Shown here piece after piece: positions 15,087 to 23,469 of a stretch of 34,553 nucleotides of DNA. A program made the position numbers and the translations under genes. Source of the stretch: an uncultured bacterium (GTDB taxonomy: Bacteria > Patescibacteriota > Minisyncoccia > Moranbacterales > UBA2206); the NCBI GenBank assembly GCA_903841185.1, contig CAIMIV010000045.1, forward strand, positions 1-34,553. Reading direction: 5' to 3'. The stretch's first letter is position 1, and each line of letters opens with the position of its first letter. A model generated the notes under the pieces. It was given only the letters and a program-made list of their open reading frames with translations, made no database searches and was not told the DNA's origin.

Positions 15087-15110
15087 AAAGTTTTTGTATT
15101 TGGATACTCG

Positions 15111-15608
15111 TTAGATTAAAAACTTCTTCTTATTGGCGCTGATATTGGTGAAGCCATCCACTTCTTCCACGAGTTTGGCGCTAGTGGATTCCAGAAAAGC
15201 CATCACTTCCACGCGACAACCGGTGGTGCTCTGGATGTAGTTAACTAGTGGAATATAATCGCCGTCGCCAGACATCAGAATGATGACGTCCAGACTTTTG
15301 GACATCTTGATGGCGTCCACGGTGATTCCCACGTCCCAATCGCCTTTCTTGGCTCCGCCGGGAAAAATTTGCAAGTCCTTGGTTTTCACTTCAAAGCCTT
15401 GTTTTTCCAGGGCTTCGAAGAATTTCTCCTCCTGGCCCTCCAGGGTTTTGATGCCATAGGCCACGGCGCGAATAAGCTTGCGGTCACCCACCCCGTCTTT
15501 CAGGAGGGCGCCAAAATTAGTTTTCTTTTTGTGCAGGACTTTGGCGGAGTAGTAGAGATTTTGGATGTCTACCAGCACGCCGACTCGCTGTTCTTTGAAA
15601 ATGCCCAT
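15111..15608 (-). CDS. NYN-domain (PIN-like, LabA/DUF88) putative ribonuclease
   Basis: 165 residues forming a single NYN domain, a PIN-fold metal-dependent nuclease family. The conserved acidic residues are visible: VGVLVDIQNLYYSA (Asp near residue 14), KKGDWDVGITVDAIKM in the middle, and IILMSGDGDYIPLV. The product fits the LabA/DUF88 group that cuts RNA. It sits between rpsO and pnp on the same strand, each with its own terminator. A role in RNA turnover beside PNPase is plausible but inferred from the neighbourhood only. Confidence 0.85.
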   Translation of the reverse strand: MGIFKEQRVGVLVDIQNLYYSAKVLHKKKTNFGALLKDGVGDRKLIRAVAYGIKTLEGQEEKFFEALEKQGFEVKTKDLQIFPGGAKKGDWDVGITVDAIKMSKSLDVIILMSGDGDYIPLVNYIQSTTGCRVEVMAFLESTSAKLVEEVDGFTNISANKKKFLI

Positions 15609-15674
15609 AATATTTTTTTAAATTGTTTTTAAGTCCTAAATTACAAATTTGAAATCAATTTTTAATTTAAAATT

Positions 15675-15699
15675 AAAAACGGGCATTCCACCCGTTTTT
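15675..15699 (-). terminator. intrinsic terminator of rpsO
   Basis: Minus strand AAAAACGGG TGGAATG CCCGTTTTT, seven bases after the rpsO stop codon. The A/T symmetry makes it usable in both directions. Confidence 0.85.
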
Positions 15700-15705
15700 A
15701 AATAG

Positions 15706-15975
15706 TTATCCCTTGATGCCAAGTTTTTTGATGACATCCTTGTAAGCCTTTTCGTTAACTTTTTGTAAATAAAGCATTAGTCTTTTTCTTTTGGAAATCA
15801 TCTTCAACAGTCCTCTTCTGGAATGGAAGTCTTTCGCGTTCTTCTTCAGATGAGCGGTCAGCTTCTTAATCTTTTCGGTAAAAAGGGCAATTTGGTATTC
15901 TGGAGAACCAGTATCCTTTTCATGTCTTTTTACGTCTTCGGTTACGCCTTCTTTCTGCTTGTGAGTGAGTGCCAT
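15706..15975 (-). CDS. rpsO: 30S ribosomal protein S15
   Basis: 89 residues, the standard length. S15 is a primary binder of 16S rRNA at the helix 20-22 junction and bridges to the large subunit. The family signature is intact: DTGSPEYQIALFTEKIKKLTAHLK, HSRRGLLKMISKRKRLMLYL and the C-terminal Y..VIKKLGIKG. It has its own promoter and a leader of about 100 bases with small hairpins, which could serve the autoregulation known for S15. The start ATG at 15975 gives the expected MALTHKQK. Confidence 0.97.
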   Translation of the reverse strand: MALTHKQKEGVTEDVKRHEKDTGSPEYQIALFTEKIKKLTAHLKKNAKDFHSRRGLLKMISKRKRLMLYLQKVNEKAYKDVIKKLGIKG

Positions 15976-16079
15976 AGTGTTTTTCGGCTAAACATGAGTT
16001 AGGCTATGCCTTCGCCCCGGGATTCGAAGAATCGTGCGAGGACAACTGATGTCTGCTAATCATTTATTATTACTTTTGT

Positions 16080-16108
16080 ATTTTAGCACAGACAAAAGGT
16101 TTTGTCCA
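16080..16108 (-). promoter_or_regulatory. promoter of rpsO
   Basis: Minus strand: TGGACA (16103-16108), 17 bases, TAAAAT (16080-16085) with TGC before it. The leader to 15975 is about 97 bases and can form GATTC/GAATC and GGC/GCC hairpins. Confidence 0.7.
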
Positions 16109-16136
16109 GTAGAGACGCATTGCAATGCGTCTCTAC
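16109..16136. repeat. 28-bp perfect palindrome of the GTAGAGACGC family
   Basis: GTAGAGACGCATTG followed by its exact complement, between the divergent rpsO and uvrD promoters. It shares ten end bases with the palindrome in rsmA (6122) and the GTAGAGA end with 11199. Confidence 0.9.
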
Positions 16137-16168
16137 AACAATTTTGATTCGTAGATTCGAATTGGTTA

Positions 16169-16177
16169 TGTTAGAAT
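16169..16177 (+). promoter_or_regulatory. extended -10 of uvrD/pcrA, leaderless geometry
   Basis: TGTTAGAAT followed by seven bases and then the ATG at 16185. The -35 is poor, as is usual for extended -10 promoters. The expected transcript starts at the ATG. Confidence 0.5.
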
Positions 16178-16184
16178 AGGTAAT

Positions 16185-18389
16185 ATGGAAAATATATTAG
16201 AACAATTAAACCCCTCCCAAAAACAAGCTGTAGAAACTATTGCCGGGCCGGTGCTGGTGATTGCGGGTGCTGGCTCAGGCAAGACCAAGGCACTGACGCA
16301 CCGCGTGGCCTATTTGATCCGCGAGAAAAAAGTGTCTCCCCACAACATTCTGGCCGTCACCTTCACCAACAAAGCGGCGCAGGAGATGAAAGAACGCACC
16401 TTGGGACTGCTCGGAGGAGACAAGAGTCAGTTGCCACTGATCGGGACGTTTCATTCCATTTGCGTGCGGATTCTGCGCTCGGAGATTGAAAAAATAGACT
16501 ACCAAAAAAGCTTCAATATTTTCGACACCCAGGATCAGGAAATGCTAATGAAGAAAGTGATGAAAGAATTGGCTATCAACACCGATCAATTCAAGCCTAA
16601 GGCCATTTTGGGAACCATCTCCAAAGCCAAGAATGAACTCAAGGACGCGACGGATTTTGCGGCTCAAGTAACGGGCTATTATGAAGAGATGGTGGCCAAG
16701 ATATACACAGCTTATCAGAAGAGATTGCAAGAGCAGGGCGCCCTAGATTTTGATGACATCATCATGCTGACCGTGAAAATATTCAGAGGTATTCCGCAGG
16801 TGCTGGAAAAATATCAAAACTTGTTTCGCTACATCATGGTAGATGAATATCAGGATACCAATCATGCGCAATATAGTTTGGTGCGCATGCTGGCGGAAAA
16901 ATGGGGCAACATTTGCGTCGTCGGGGACGATTGGCAGGGCATCTATTCTTGGCGGGGCGCTAATATCCAAAATATTCTAGATTTCGAGAAGGATTACCCG
17001 GCGGCTAAGACGGTGAAGCTGGAACAAAACTATCGTTCCACGCAAAATATTTTGGACGCGGCCTATGGCGTGATTTCTAAAAACATTAATCGCAAAGATA
17101 AAAAGATTTGGACGGAAAACAAGGGTGGTCAGTTAATTAGTTTATATGAGGCTGCCAATGAAAGAGATGAGGCTAATTTTGTGGTAGCGGAAATTATTAA
17201 GCACAAGGAGGAGTCTCAAGCTAATCTAAATGATTTTGTGGTTTTATACCGAACTAATGCGCAATCTCGGATTGTTGAAGAGGCAATGCTCCGCAATTCT
17301 TTGCCTTATCGAATTATTGGCGGTTTAAAATTCTATCAAAGAAAAGAAGTAAAAGATGTCATTGCCTATTTGCGCCTGGCTCAGAATTTTAATGACGGGG
17401 TGGCTTTAGAGCGAGTGATTAACGAGCCGCGCCGAGGGGTAGGAGACAAAACATTGGCGGAATGGCTACGAATGAGTCAATTAAACGGTCTAAATCCTAT
17501 AGCAACGGGCTTGAATTTCAAATTTCGAATTCCGAATACTGAGACCAAATCAAATTTCGAATTTCAAAAACTAAAAATTGATTCAAACTTCAAAATTCAA
17601 ACTTTAAAATTAGATGCGATAGTTGCGTTTTGTGAGTTTGTTGTGAAGACAAAGGAAAAGACTGAAAAAATGACCGTGGCTAGATTAATCGAGTTGGTGT
17701 TTGCGGAAAGCGGGTATGAAAAATCCTTATTAGATGGCACGGATGAAGGGCGGGCGCGCTATGACAATGTGCGAGAACTGCAGACGGTGGCTAAAAAGTA
17801 TGATGACTATCCGGGAGAAGAGGGCTTGAGTTTGTTTCTGGAAGAGGTGGCCTTGATTGCCGATACGGATAATATTAATCAATCCACAGAGTCGGTGCAT
17901 TTGATGACGCTGCACAGTGCCAAAGGATTGGAGTTTAAAACCGTGTTTATTATCGGCTTGGAGGAAGGAATTTTTCCGCATTCAAGAAGCGTCATGGACA
18001 GCAACGAAATGGAGGAGGAACGCAGGCTGATGTATGTGGGCATTACCCGGGCAAAAGAAAAAGTGTATTTGCTCTACACTAAGGAGCGGCATATCTTCGG
18101 CTCCTTGCAAATAAATTCTCCGTCGAGATTTATGCGGGATATCCCGGAACATCTATTGGAGGATTTCCCTGCTAATCAGAACGCAACTTCCTTTCCAAGG
18201 GCGAAGAATATACCTGTAGGAGGTCAGGTGGTGCGCAACACGGATTATTCGGATGGGGATAGGGTAGAGCACCCGGTTTTTGGTGCCGGGCTGATTATTG
18301 CGTCGCAGGGTGATATTTTGACCATCGCTTTCTCTAAAGCAGGACTTAAAAAACTCTCGGCTTCGATCGCGCCTTTGGAAAAGATATAA
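16185..18389 (+). CDS. pcrA: UvrD/PcrA-type superfamily 1A DNA helicase
   Basis: 734 residues, the usual size. This 3' to 5' helicase acts in repair and in clearing replication forks. Motifs are in order: Q motif LNPSQKQAVE, Walker A GAGSGKT, Ia TFTNKAAQEM, II VDEYQDTN, III VVGDDWQGIYSWRGA, IV LEQNYRST, V HSAKGLEFKTVFIIGLEEGIFPH, VI EERRLMYVGITRAKE. A Tudor-like C-terminal segment follows (GDRVEHPVFGAGLII). Residues about 443-476 are Asn/Lys/Phe-rich, encoded by an AT-rich repeat, and absent from ordinary PcrA, apparently an in-frame insertion in subdomain 2B. UvrD, Rep and PcrA are hard to separate by eye. Confidence 0.93.
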   Translation: MENILEQLNPSQKQAVETIAGPVLVIAGAGSGKTKALTHRVAYLIREKKVSPHNILAVTFTNKAAQEMKERTLGLLGGDKSQLPLIGTFHSICVRILRSEIEKIDYQKSFNIFDTQDQEMLMKKVMKELAINTDQFKPKAILGTISKAKNELKDATDFAAQVTGYYEEMVAKIYTAYQKRLQEQGALDFDDIIMLTVKIFRGIPQVLEKYQNLFRYIMVDEYQDTNHAQYSLVRMLAEKWGNICVVGDDWQGIYSWRGANIQNILDFEKDYPAAKTVKLEQNYRSTQNILDAAYGVISKNINRKDKKIWTENKGGQLISLYEAANERDEANFVVAEIIKHKEESQANLNDFVVLYRTNAQSRIVEEAMLRNSLPYRIIGGLKFYQRKEVKDVIAYLRLAQNFNDGVALERVINEPRRGVGDKTLAEWLRMSQLNGLNPIATGLNFKFRIPNTETKSNFEFQKLKIDSNFKIQTLKLDAIVAFCEFVVKTKEKTEKMTVARLIELVFAESGYEKSLLDGTDEGRARYDNVRELQTVAKKYDDYPGEEGLSLFLEEVALIADTDNINQSTESVHLMTLHSAKGLEFKTVFIIGLEEGIFPHSRSVMDSNEMEEERRLMYVGITRAKEKVYLLYTKERHIFGSLQINSPSRFMRDIPEHLLEDFPANQNATSFPRAKNIPVGGQVVRNTDYSDGDRVEHPVFGAGLIIASQGDILTIAFSKAGLKKLSASIAPLEKI
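17513..17611. repeat. about 100-bp AT-rich repeat-like insertion inside the helicase gene
   Basis: Repeated AATTTC, TTCAAA and TTCGAATT words resemble intergenic AT-rich stretches near 6440 and 15650 rather than the surrounding coding DNA. The frame stays open and encodes NFKFRIPN...NFKIQTLKL. Confidence 0.65.
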
Positions 18390-18430
18390 ATACCCTAGCA
18401 GGATACCAAGTGTCCAGTGTGTATCAAAAA

Positions 18431-18453
18431 TGCTAGACACTCGGTGTCCAGCA
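18431..18453. other. hairpin downstream of the helicase gene
   Basis: TGCTAGACAC TCG GTGTCCAGCA folds with one mismatch, followed by a short ATTTAT tail. A possible first terminator before the stronger one at 18476. Confidence 0.5.
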
Positions 18454-18475
18454 TTTATCCAAGAAACACTAAAAT

Positions 18476-18509
18476 AAAAAACCTAGCGGACGAACTGCTA
18501 GGTTTTTTT
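18476..18509. terminator. bidirectional terminator between the helicase and LysM-CHAP genes
   Basis: AAAAAACCTAGC, a nine-base loop, GCTAGGTTTTTTT. It serves both convergent genes. Confidence 0.85.
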
Positions 18510-18524
18510 ATGGAAAAAGATTTT

Positions 18525-19565
18525 CTAATTGCTATAAATAAAACCTTTAATAACTCGACTGCCGGCAACAATAGTACGCGTAGATTTTTTGGCAAAGCCT
18601 TTATAATTCATTTCCGAGACAGTAAACTCATTGCCGCGCACACTTTCTACGACAGCAACGTGACCCCACCAGGATTCTGAAGAGACCATGATGGAGCCAG
18701 CCTTAGGGGTTTTCCCAGTGGCGTAACCCATGGATTTGGCATTGTATAGCCAGGCTCCGGCATTACCTGACCAAGGAATATTTTTTCTTTGGGCGACGTA
18801 CCATGTGCAATATCCATAAGGGAAGGCATGACCATTACCGCTGGCAGCACCAACCTTTTTCCCGGATACTTCAAATGATTCATATGGTCGAGCAGCGATG
18901 GCCGGCGCACCAGCGTTGGCAGAAGGATTGCTGGCAGGGGCAGGGGCAATAATTTCTTTTTGTCCATCCGGAATGATAATTTCTTGACCATCCTTCAATT
19001 CTCCGTTAGCCGGTAAGTCATTGAAAGCAATAATCTTTTCCTTATTAGCTTTATATTTATTTGCAACAGAATCGATAGTATCATTTTTCTGCACGGTATA
19101 GGACAGGCCGGAAGCCGGCAGGATAAAGATCTTGTCTCCAGGCATAATAGCATCGATATTATCAATTTCATTCGCCCAAAGAATAGTATTGACTGAAATG
19201 TGGAAATTCAAAGCAATAGCGTTCACAGTGTCGCCAGTCTGCACTTCGTAAATTTGTACCCCACCATCTTCTTGAGGATCTTTTTTGACGGGGCTAGTTC
19301 CGGCAACTAACGCTTGGCCTTGCATAGTGACCAAGGAGACCTCTTCGTCTTCTATTTTGATGCTGGGGTCAGGTGACGTGCTGGCTTGCGCTACGGGAGC
19401 CAGAGCTAGCCCTAGCTGCTTGTCTGTCTCTAGAAAGAGTTTTTTTGCTAAAGGATTCTCATAATTATCACCAGAGGAACCTAAATAGCCGAAAAGAAAA
19501 CCACTGGACTCCTTGCCAGCAGAGATGTTAGTAGCGGAAACAAGAAAAGCGCTGGAGATAACCAC
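18525..19565 (-). CDS. secreted LysM (two repeats) and CHAP-domain peptidoglycan hydrolase
   Basis: 346 residues from the GTG at 19565, the only usual start codon in the intact frame. Two LysM repeats follow a hydrophobic leader: YEVQTGDTVNAIALNFHISVNTILWANEI with PGDKIFILP, and YTVQKNDTIDSVANKYKANKEKIIAFNDL with DGQEIIIPDG. A CHAP domain ends the protein, with the Cys nucleophile in YGYCTWYVAQ and His in WWGHVAVVESV. It probably cuts wall peptide bonds. The frame is open 69 codons further upstream and encodes a basic stretch ending KERRTIKLLHLFRSYSALIVV, a natural n-region for the hydrophobic core. An ATG at 19794-19796 is in frame behind a good promoter, but a TAA at 19773-19775 separates them. 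The true start is therefore uncertain. Confidence 0.85.
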   Translation of the reverse strand: MVISSAFLVSATNISAGKESSGFLFGYLGSSGDNYENPLAKKLFLETDKQLGLALAPVAQASTSPDPSIKIEDEEVSLVTMQGQALVAGTSPVKKDPQEDGGVQIYEVQTGDTVNAIALNFHISVNTILWANEIDNIDAIMPGDKIFILPASGLSYTVQKNDTIDSVANKYKANKEKIIAFNDLPANGELKDGQEIIIPDGQKEIIAPAPASNPSANAGAPAIAARPYESFEVSGKKVGAASGNGHAFPYGYCTWYVAQRKNIPWSGNAGAWLYNAKSMGYATGKTPKAGSIMVSSESWWGHVAVVESVRGNEFTVSEMNYKGFAKKSTRTIVAGSRVIKGFIYSN

Positions 19566-19796
19566 AATGAGAGCAGAATAGCTCCTGAATAAATGCAGTA
19601 ATTTGATGGTTCGGCGTTCCTTGATAAAGGTGATAATATTCTTTTGTCCAAGATGGATCTGTCTGAGTAAATCTTTTAGGTTTTCACGGCCTAATAAACC
19701 TTGCGATAATGAAATAATCAGTTTACTAATAAGAGTAGTCTTTCTTTTTGGTTGTGGTCTTAGACAGAGTGTTTATAAAACGCTCTTGATCATCAT
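19566..19796 (-). other. possible 5' extension of the LysM-CHAP gene interrupted by a TAA at its eighth codon
   Basis: The sequence reads ATG ATG ATC AAG AGC GTT TTA TAA and then runs in frame, without further stops, for 69 codons into the GTG start at 19565. The skipped part encodes a basic, helical segment (LGRENLKDLLRQIHLGQKN, then KERRTIKLLHLFRSYSA) resembling a membrane-protein N-terminus. It may be a nonsense mutation, a short leader peptide (MMIKSVL) with re-initiation, or use of a rare start codon. Confidence 0.5.
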
Positions 19797-19824
19797 TCCA
19801 GAACCCTAATTTTTATTAATGATA

Positions 19825-19853
19825 AGTATAGCCAAGATGGCGGGTCTTGTCAA
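19825..19853 (-). promoter_or_regulatory. promoter of the LysM-CHAP gene
   Basis: Minus strand: TTGACA (19848-19853), 17 bases, TATACT (19825-19830). Transcription near 19818 would put AGGGTTCTGGA just before the ATG at 19796, not before the GTG at 19565. Confidence 0.75.
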
Positions 19854-20009
19854 ACACAAATAAGGACTAAATTTGGCAAATTGAAAACCGGTTTATTTTA
19901 GCTGAAAAAGAGATGTGAGGAGGTGGAAGCGGAAAAAAGTGTATTTTTTCTCCTAATTGGATTATGATAAGAGTAGGTCTAAAAAAAATAAACAAAGCAG
20001 CGGTTAATT

Positions 20010-20960
20010 ATGAATATCAAGGCATATAAAAATCAATTCCTGGAATATTTAGAGATAGAAAGGGGGCGCTCCAGAAAAACAATTGAAAATTATAACCATT
20101 ATCTGGAGGTTTTTTTGAAGTGGGCGGCTATCGCCGAAGCGAGTCAAATTACGGGTGATTTACTGCGAGGTTTTAGAATATATCTGAATAGGGTGGAAAA
20201 TGAAAAAGGAGAAACGTTGAAGAAAGTGACGCAAAATTATTACATCATTGCTATCCGAAGCTTCCTTAAATATTTGGCCAAAATTGATGTCGTCAGTTTG
20301 CAAGCGGAAAAAGTGGAGATCGGTAAAGTTCCGGATCGAGAGGTAGATTTTCTGGAGGCGGAAGAAGTGGACAGGATCTTGGCAGCGGCAGTGGGGAGTA
20401 GTTTTAAGGTGTTGCGTGATCGGGCGATTCTGGAATTGTTATTTTCTGCTGGCCTGCGGGTTTCCGAGTTGACCAATATCAATAGGGATCGAGTGGATTT
20501 GGGAAAACAGGAATTTAGCGTGCGAGGCAAGGGAGACAAAATTCGGGTTGTCTTTGTTTCCGATGAAGCCAAAAAATATCTGCAAAAATATTTGGTCCTG
20601 CGCACAGACATCGATCCGGCTTTGTTTGTCCGGGATGCCAGAGCGTTAAAAAAATTTGAAAGCAAAAAGAGGACCTCAAAGAAAGAGGATGATATGGATG
20701 ATTTGAGACTTACGCCTCGCAGTGTGCAACGGATCGTCAAATATTATGCGGCCAAAGCTGGCATCATCAAGGATGTCCACCCACACACTTTGCGCCATTC
20801 TTTCGCGACAGACTTACTGATGAACGGTGCCGACATCCGCAGTGTGCAAGAGATGCTCGGTCATGCCTCCATCACCACTACTCAGGTTTATACTCACATC
20901 ACCAACAAAAAATTGAAAGAAATCCATTCCGCTTTTCATGGGAGGCGGAGAAAGAAATAA
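20010..20960 (+). CDS. XerC/XerD-family tyrosine recombinase
   Basis: 316 residues. The N-terminal SAM-like core-binding domain reads RGRSRKTIENYNHYLEVFLKWA. The catalytic domain shows the full tyrosine-recombinase set: Arg in SAGLRVSELTNI, Lys in VRGKGDKIRVV, HTLRHSFAT (His-x-x-Arg), GH in LGHASITTTQVYTHIT, with the nucleophilic Tyr in VYTH. Xer enzymes resolve chromosome dimers at dif. An insert of about 20 residues (KKFESKKRTSKKEDDMDD) precedes the HTLRH motif. No integrase-type partner genes are nearby, so a housekeeping Xer role is more likely than a phage integrase. XerC and XerD cannot be separated here. Confidence 0.9.
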   Translation: MNIKAYKNQFLEYLEIERGRSRKTIENYNHYLEVFLKWAAIAEASQITGDLLRGFRIYLNRVENEKGETLKKVTQNYYIIAIRSFLKYLAKIDVVSLQAEKVEIGKVPDREVDFLEAEEVDRILAAAVGSSFKVLRDRAILELLFSAGLRVSELTNINRDRVDLGKQEFSVRGKGDKIRVVFVSDEAKKYLQKYLVLRTDIDPALFVRDARALKKFESKKRTSKKEDDMDDLRLTPRSVQRIVKYYAAKAGIIKDVHPHTLRHSFATDLLMNGADIRSVQEMLGHASITTTQVYTHITNKKLKEIHSAFHGRRRKK

Positions 20961-20965
20961 GCTGT

Positions 20966-20994
20966 TTGACGAGTGGGGTATTTTTCAGTAAGAT
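20966..20994 (+). promoter_or_regulatory. promoter of tRNA-Val
   Basis: TTGACG (20966-20971), 17 bases, TAAGAT (20989-20994). Transcription near 21001 leaves a 5' leader of about 19 bases. Confidence 0.7.
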
Positions 20995-21019
20995 TAGGAA
21001 AGTTGTTTATAAAAAATAT

Positions 21020-21093
21020 GGTCGCTTAGCTCAGCTGGTTAGAGTATCACATTGACATTGTGGGGGTCGGTGGTTCGAGTCCACTAGCGACCA
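21020..21093 (+). tRNA. tRNA-Val(GAC)
   Basis: Acceptor GGTCGCT pairs with AGCGACC. The D arm is GCTC..GAGT, the anticodon stem TCACA/TGTGG, and the loop TTGACAT places GAC at 34-36. The T arm GGTGG/CCACT encloses TTCGAGT. The gene is followed by ACAAA, so CCA is not encoded. Confidence 0.93.
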
Positions 21094-21104
21094 CAAATTA
21101 TAAA

Positions 21105-21128
21105 TAGACCTGTTGCGTAACAGGTCTA
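21105..21128. other. 10-bp-stem hairpin after tRNA-Val
   Basis: TAGACCTGTT GCGT AACAGGTCTA, directly abutting the palindromic element at 21129. There is no T run, so it is only a possible terminator. Confidence 0.55.
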
Positions 21129-21288
21129 AGAGCCTGTTCATAATCTCCATTTCGTTGCGAGAGATTGAAATTTAGAGTGAAAATTGTGAAAAATGAGGAG
21201 GAATATCTGGATATTTCGACGAGTTTTGAACAATTTGCAGCCGTAATTTCAATTTCGCAGCAGAATATGGAGGTTACGAACAGGCTCT
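21129..21288. repeat. 160-bp imperfect palindromic element (MITE-like) between two tRNA genes
   Basis: Inverted ends AGAGCCTGTTCATAATCTCC and AGAGCCTGTTCGTAACCTCC, with pairing that continues to a centre at ATATCTGGATAT. It encodes nothing and ends five bases before tRNA-Ile2. Its size and centre resemble the element at 9611-9780. Confidence 0.8.
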
Positions 21289-21293
21289 AGCAA

Positions 21294-21366
21294 GGGCCCG
21301 TAGCTCAGCGGTAGTAGCAGGCGACTCATAATCGCTTGGTCGCTGGTTCGAATCCAGCCGGGCCCA
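21294..21366 (+). tRNA. tRNA-Ile2(CAT), the lysidine-modified isoleucine tRNA
   Basis: Acceptor GGGCCCG/CGGGCCC, anticodon stem GGCGA/TCGCT, loop CTCATAA with CAT at 34-36. The segment from the anticodon stem through the T arm (GGCGACTCATAATCGCTT, then GGTCGCTGGTTCGAA) matches the E. coli ileX tRNA that I know, and not an initiator tRNA, since G1-C72 is paired. It is therefore the substrate of TilS, encoded at 23470-24465. One D-stem pair is mismatched. No CCA is encoded. Confidence 0.88.
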
Positions 21367-21371
21367 CTGCA

Positions 21372-21412
21372 AGCCAAACTAAAAACCCCTTCAAGGGGTT
21401 TTTAGTTTGGCT
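21372..21412. terminator. strong bidirectional terminator between tRNA-Ile2 and ftsH
   Basis: AGCCAAACTAAAAACCCC and its complement around a TTCAA-type loop: a stem of about 19 bp with internal A/T runs acting in both directions. Confidence 0.88.
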
Positions 21413-21424
21413 ATTTCGTGGCTA

Positions 21425-23383
21425 TTAAGCACCAGCTACGGGATTGGGTACAGTTTCTTTTTCTTCTCTTCCTTTTTCAGATTCGTCCGAGGTAGGAGTG
21501 TTTTCTTTCGTGGGCTCAATATCGACCGGTTGATCAAGGTCAGGCTTGATGGGAGTGGAAACTTTTTTCTGAATGCCCATAATCGCATTGAATTCTTCTT
21601 GCTCCATGGTTTCTTTCTCGATCAGTTTAGTCACTAATTGCTCCATAACCGCTTTTTTCTCTAGGATGATCTTCTCGGCAACGACATAGGCATCAGCGAT
21701 GAATTTGGAGACTTGTTTGTCAATATCTTCGGCGGTTTTTTCGGAATAATTCTTTTCTTCATGCATTTCCTTGCCCAGGAATACCATTTCTTGCTTATGG
21801 CCAAAAGTGCGGGGCCCCAGTTCGCTCATACCATAACGGGTGACTAGGTTACGAGCCATATTAGTAGCTCTTTCGAGATCGTTAGATGCTCCGGTAGTCA
21901 CGTCGCCAAAGCGGATTTTTTCACTGACATATCCCCCAAGCAAAACAGACAGCTCATCAATGAAATAATTACGAGAAAGTAGACGCTTGTCCTTGGCGGG
22001 AGCGCTCAAAGTATATCCTCCGGCATGCCCTCGCGAAATAATAGAAATCTTTTGCACCGGATCAGTATTGGTTAGGGTGGCTCCTACGAGAGCATGACCC
22101 GCTTCATGATAGGCGATAATACTTTTTTCTTCTTCATCAATTACACGACTTCGGCGCTCAGGCCCCAGGATGACTTTTTCAATCGATTCAGTGAGTTCGG
22201 TCATGAAAATCTGCTTCTTCCCTCTCCGGGCAGAAAAAATCGCCGCTTCATTGAGGAGGTTCGCTAGATCGGCTCCCGAAAAACCCGAGGTGCGCTCGGC
22301 AATCACTCGCAGGTCAATATCTTTGGCTAGGGGTTTATTTTTGGCGTGTATTTTGAGGATCTCTACGCGTTCTTCAATATCCGGCAAATCCATGGTTACG
22401 CGTCGGTCAAAGCGTCCTGGGCGAAGCAGAGCTGGATCAAGCACATCTGGTCGGTTAGTGGCGGCAATCACAATTACATTAGTATTAGTATCAAAACCAT
22501 CCATTTCTACTAGGATTTGATTGAGGGTTTGCTCGCGTTCATCATGGCCACCACCCAGGCCGGCTCCACGATGACGTCCAACGGCATCAATTTCATCAAT
22601 AAAAACAATCGCGGGGGAGCTTTTTTTGGCCTGCTTGAATAGGTCGCGCACGCGAGAAGCCCCTACGCCCACAAACATTTCCACGAATTCACTTCCGGAA
22701 ATATTGAAAAAAGGTGCATTGGCCTCGCCGGCTACCGCTTTGGCAATCAGCGTCTTCCCTGTTCCCGGAGGTCCCAAAAGGAGCACGCCCTTAGGAATTT
22801 TGGCTCCCAGTTTGAGAAATTTATTGGGACTTTTCAAAAATTCGACTATTTCTGACAATTCTTCTTTAGCTTCTTTGGATCCAGCTACATCTTTAAAAGT
22901 GGTGCGAAATCGCTTATCTTTAGGGTCAATTACTCTCGCTCGCGAGGCTCCAAAAGAAAGCGCTTGATTGTTTCCTTTTTGCGCTTGTTTGAGCATAAAC
23001 CAGATAAACCCGGCAATCAGCAGGAATGGCAAAAGGAAGGGCAAGACGGTTCCGAGCCAAAAAGAGGAAGAAGCATTGCTTTTAATATTAATATTCACTT
23101 CTGCTAATTTTTCCGGATTAACACCGTAATTTTTTAATGAATCTGTTAGGCCAGCCTCTCTTTCCTTCACGGAGGTTTCTTTTTTGCCATCCTTCATGGA
23201 AATAAGCAAGCTATCCTCATCCACCACGATCTCCTTGATAGACGCGGCATTGATTTGGGAGACGAGGTCGCTGAGAGAAATCTCCGTCGGCTTTTCTTTT
23301 GGTCCGCTATATAACACAAAAAGACCAAGAATAAGCAAGATAGTCAGTGCAACTAAGCCAATATTTTTACTTAAATTTTTCAT
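21425..23383 (-). CDS. ftsH: ATP-dependent zinc metalloprotease FtsH
   Basis: 652 residues. FtsH is a hexameric inner-membrane AAA+ protease that degrades misplaced and regulatory proteins. A first membrane segment lies at about 8-26, a periplasmic loop follows, and a second segment ([23 protein letters not shown]) is near 107-130. The AAA domain has Walker A GPPGTGKT, Walker B IVFIDEID, and the second region of homology [20 protein letters not shown]. The zinc site is HEAGH, with the third ligand Asp expected in the ASNDLERAT region. The tail is acidic and rich in Lys/Glu/Pro. All key residues appear intact. It lies 86 bases downstream of tilS on the same strand, as in many bacteria. Confidence 0.97.
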   Translation of the reverse strand: MKNLSKNIGLVALTILLILGLFVLYSGPKEKPTEISLSDLVSQINAASIKEIVVDEDSLLISMKDGKKETSVKEREAGLTDSLKNYGVNPEKLAEVNINIKSNASSSFWLGTVLPFLLPFLLIAGFIWFMLKQAQKGNNQALSFGASRARVIDPKDKRFRTTFKDVAGSKEAKEELSEIVEFLKSPNKFLKLGAKIPKGVLLLGPPGTGKTLIAKAVAGEANAPFFNISGSEFVEMFVGVGASRVRDLFKQAKKSSPAIVFIDEIDAVGRHRGAGLGGGHDEREQTLNQILVEMDGFDTNTNVIVIAATNRPDVLDPALLRPGRFDRRVTMDLPDIEERVEILKIHAKNKPLAKDIDLRVIAERTSGFSGADLANLLNEAAIFSARRGKKQIFMTELTESIEKVILGPERRSRVIDEEEKSIIAYHEAGHALVGATLTNTDPVQKISIISRGHAGGYTLSAPAKDKRLLSRNYFIDELSVLLGGYVSEKIRFGDVTTGASNDLERATNMARNLVTRYGMSELGPRTFGHKQEMVFLGKEMHEEKNYSEKTAEDIDKQVSKFIADAYVVAEKIILEKKAVMEQLVTKLIEKETMEQEEFNAIMGIQKKVSTPIKPDLDQPVDIEPTKENTPTSDESEKGREEKETVPNPVAGA

Positions 23384-23469
23384 ATTTTTTTATGGAGAAT
23401 TACAAAATTTACAACTGCTGGGTTGCCCAAGAGCAGTATAAAGCAGGAATTCAATTTTAAAATAAATTT

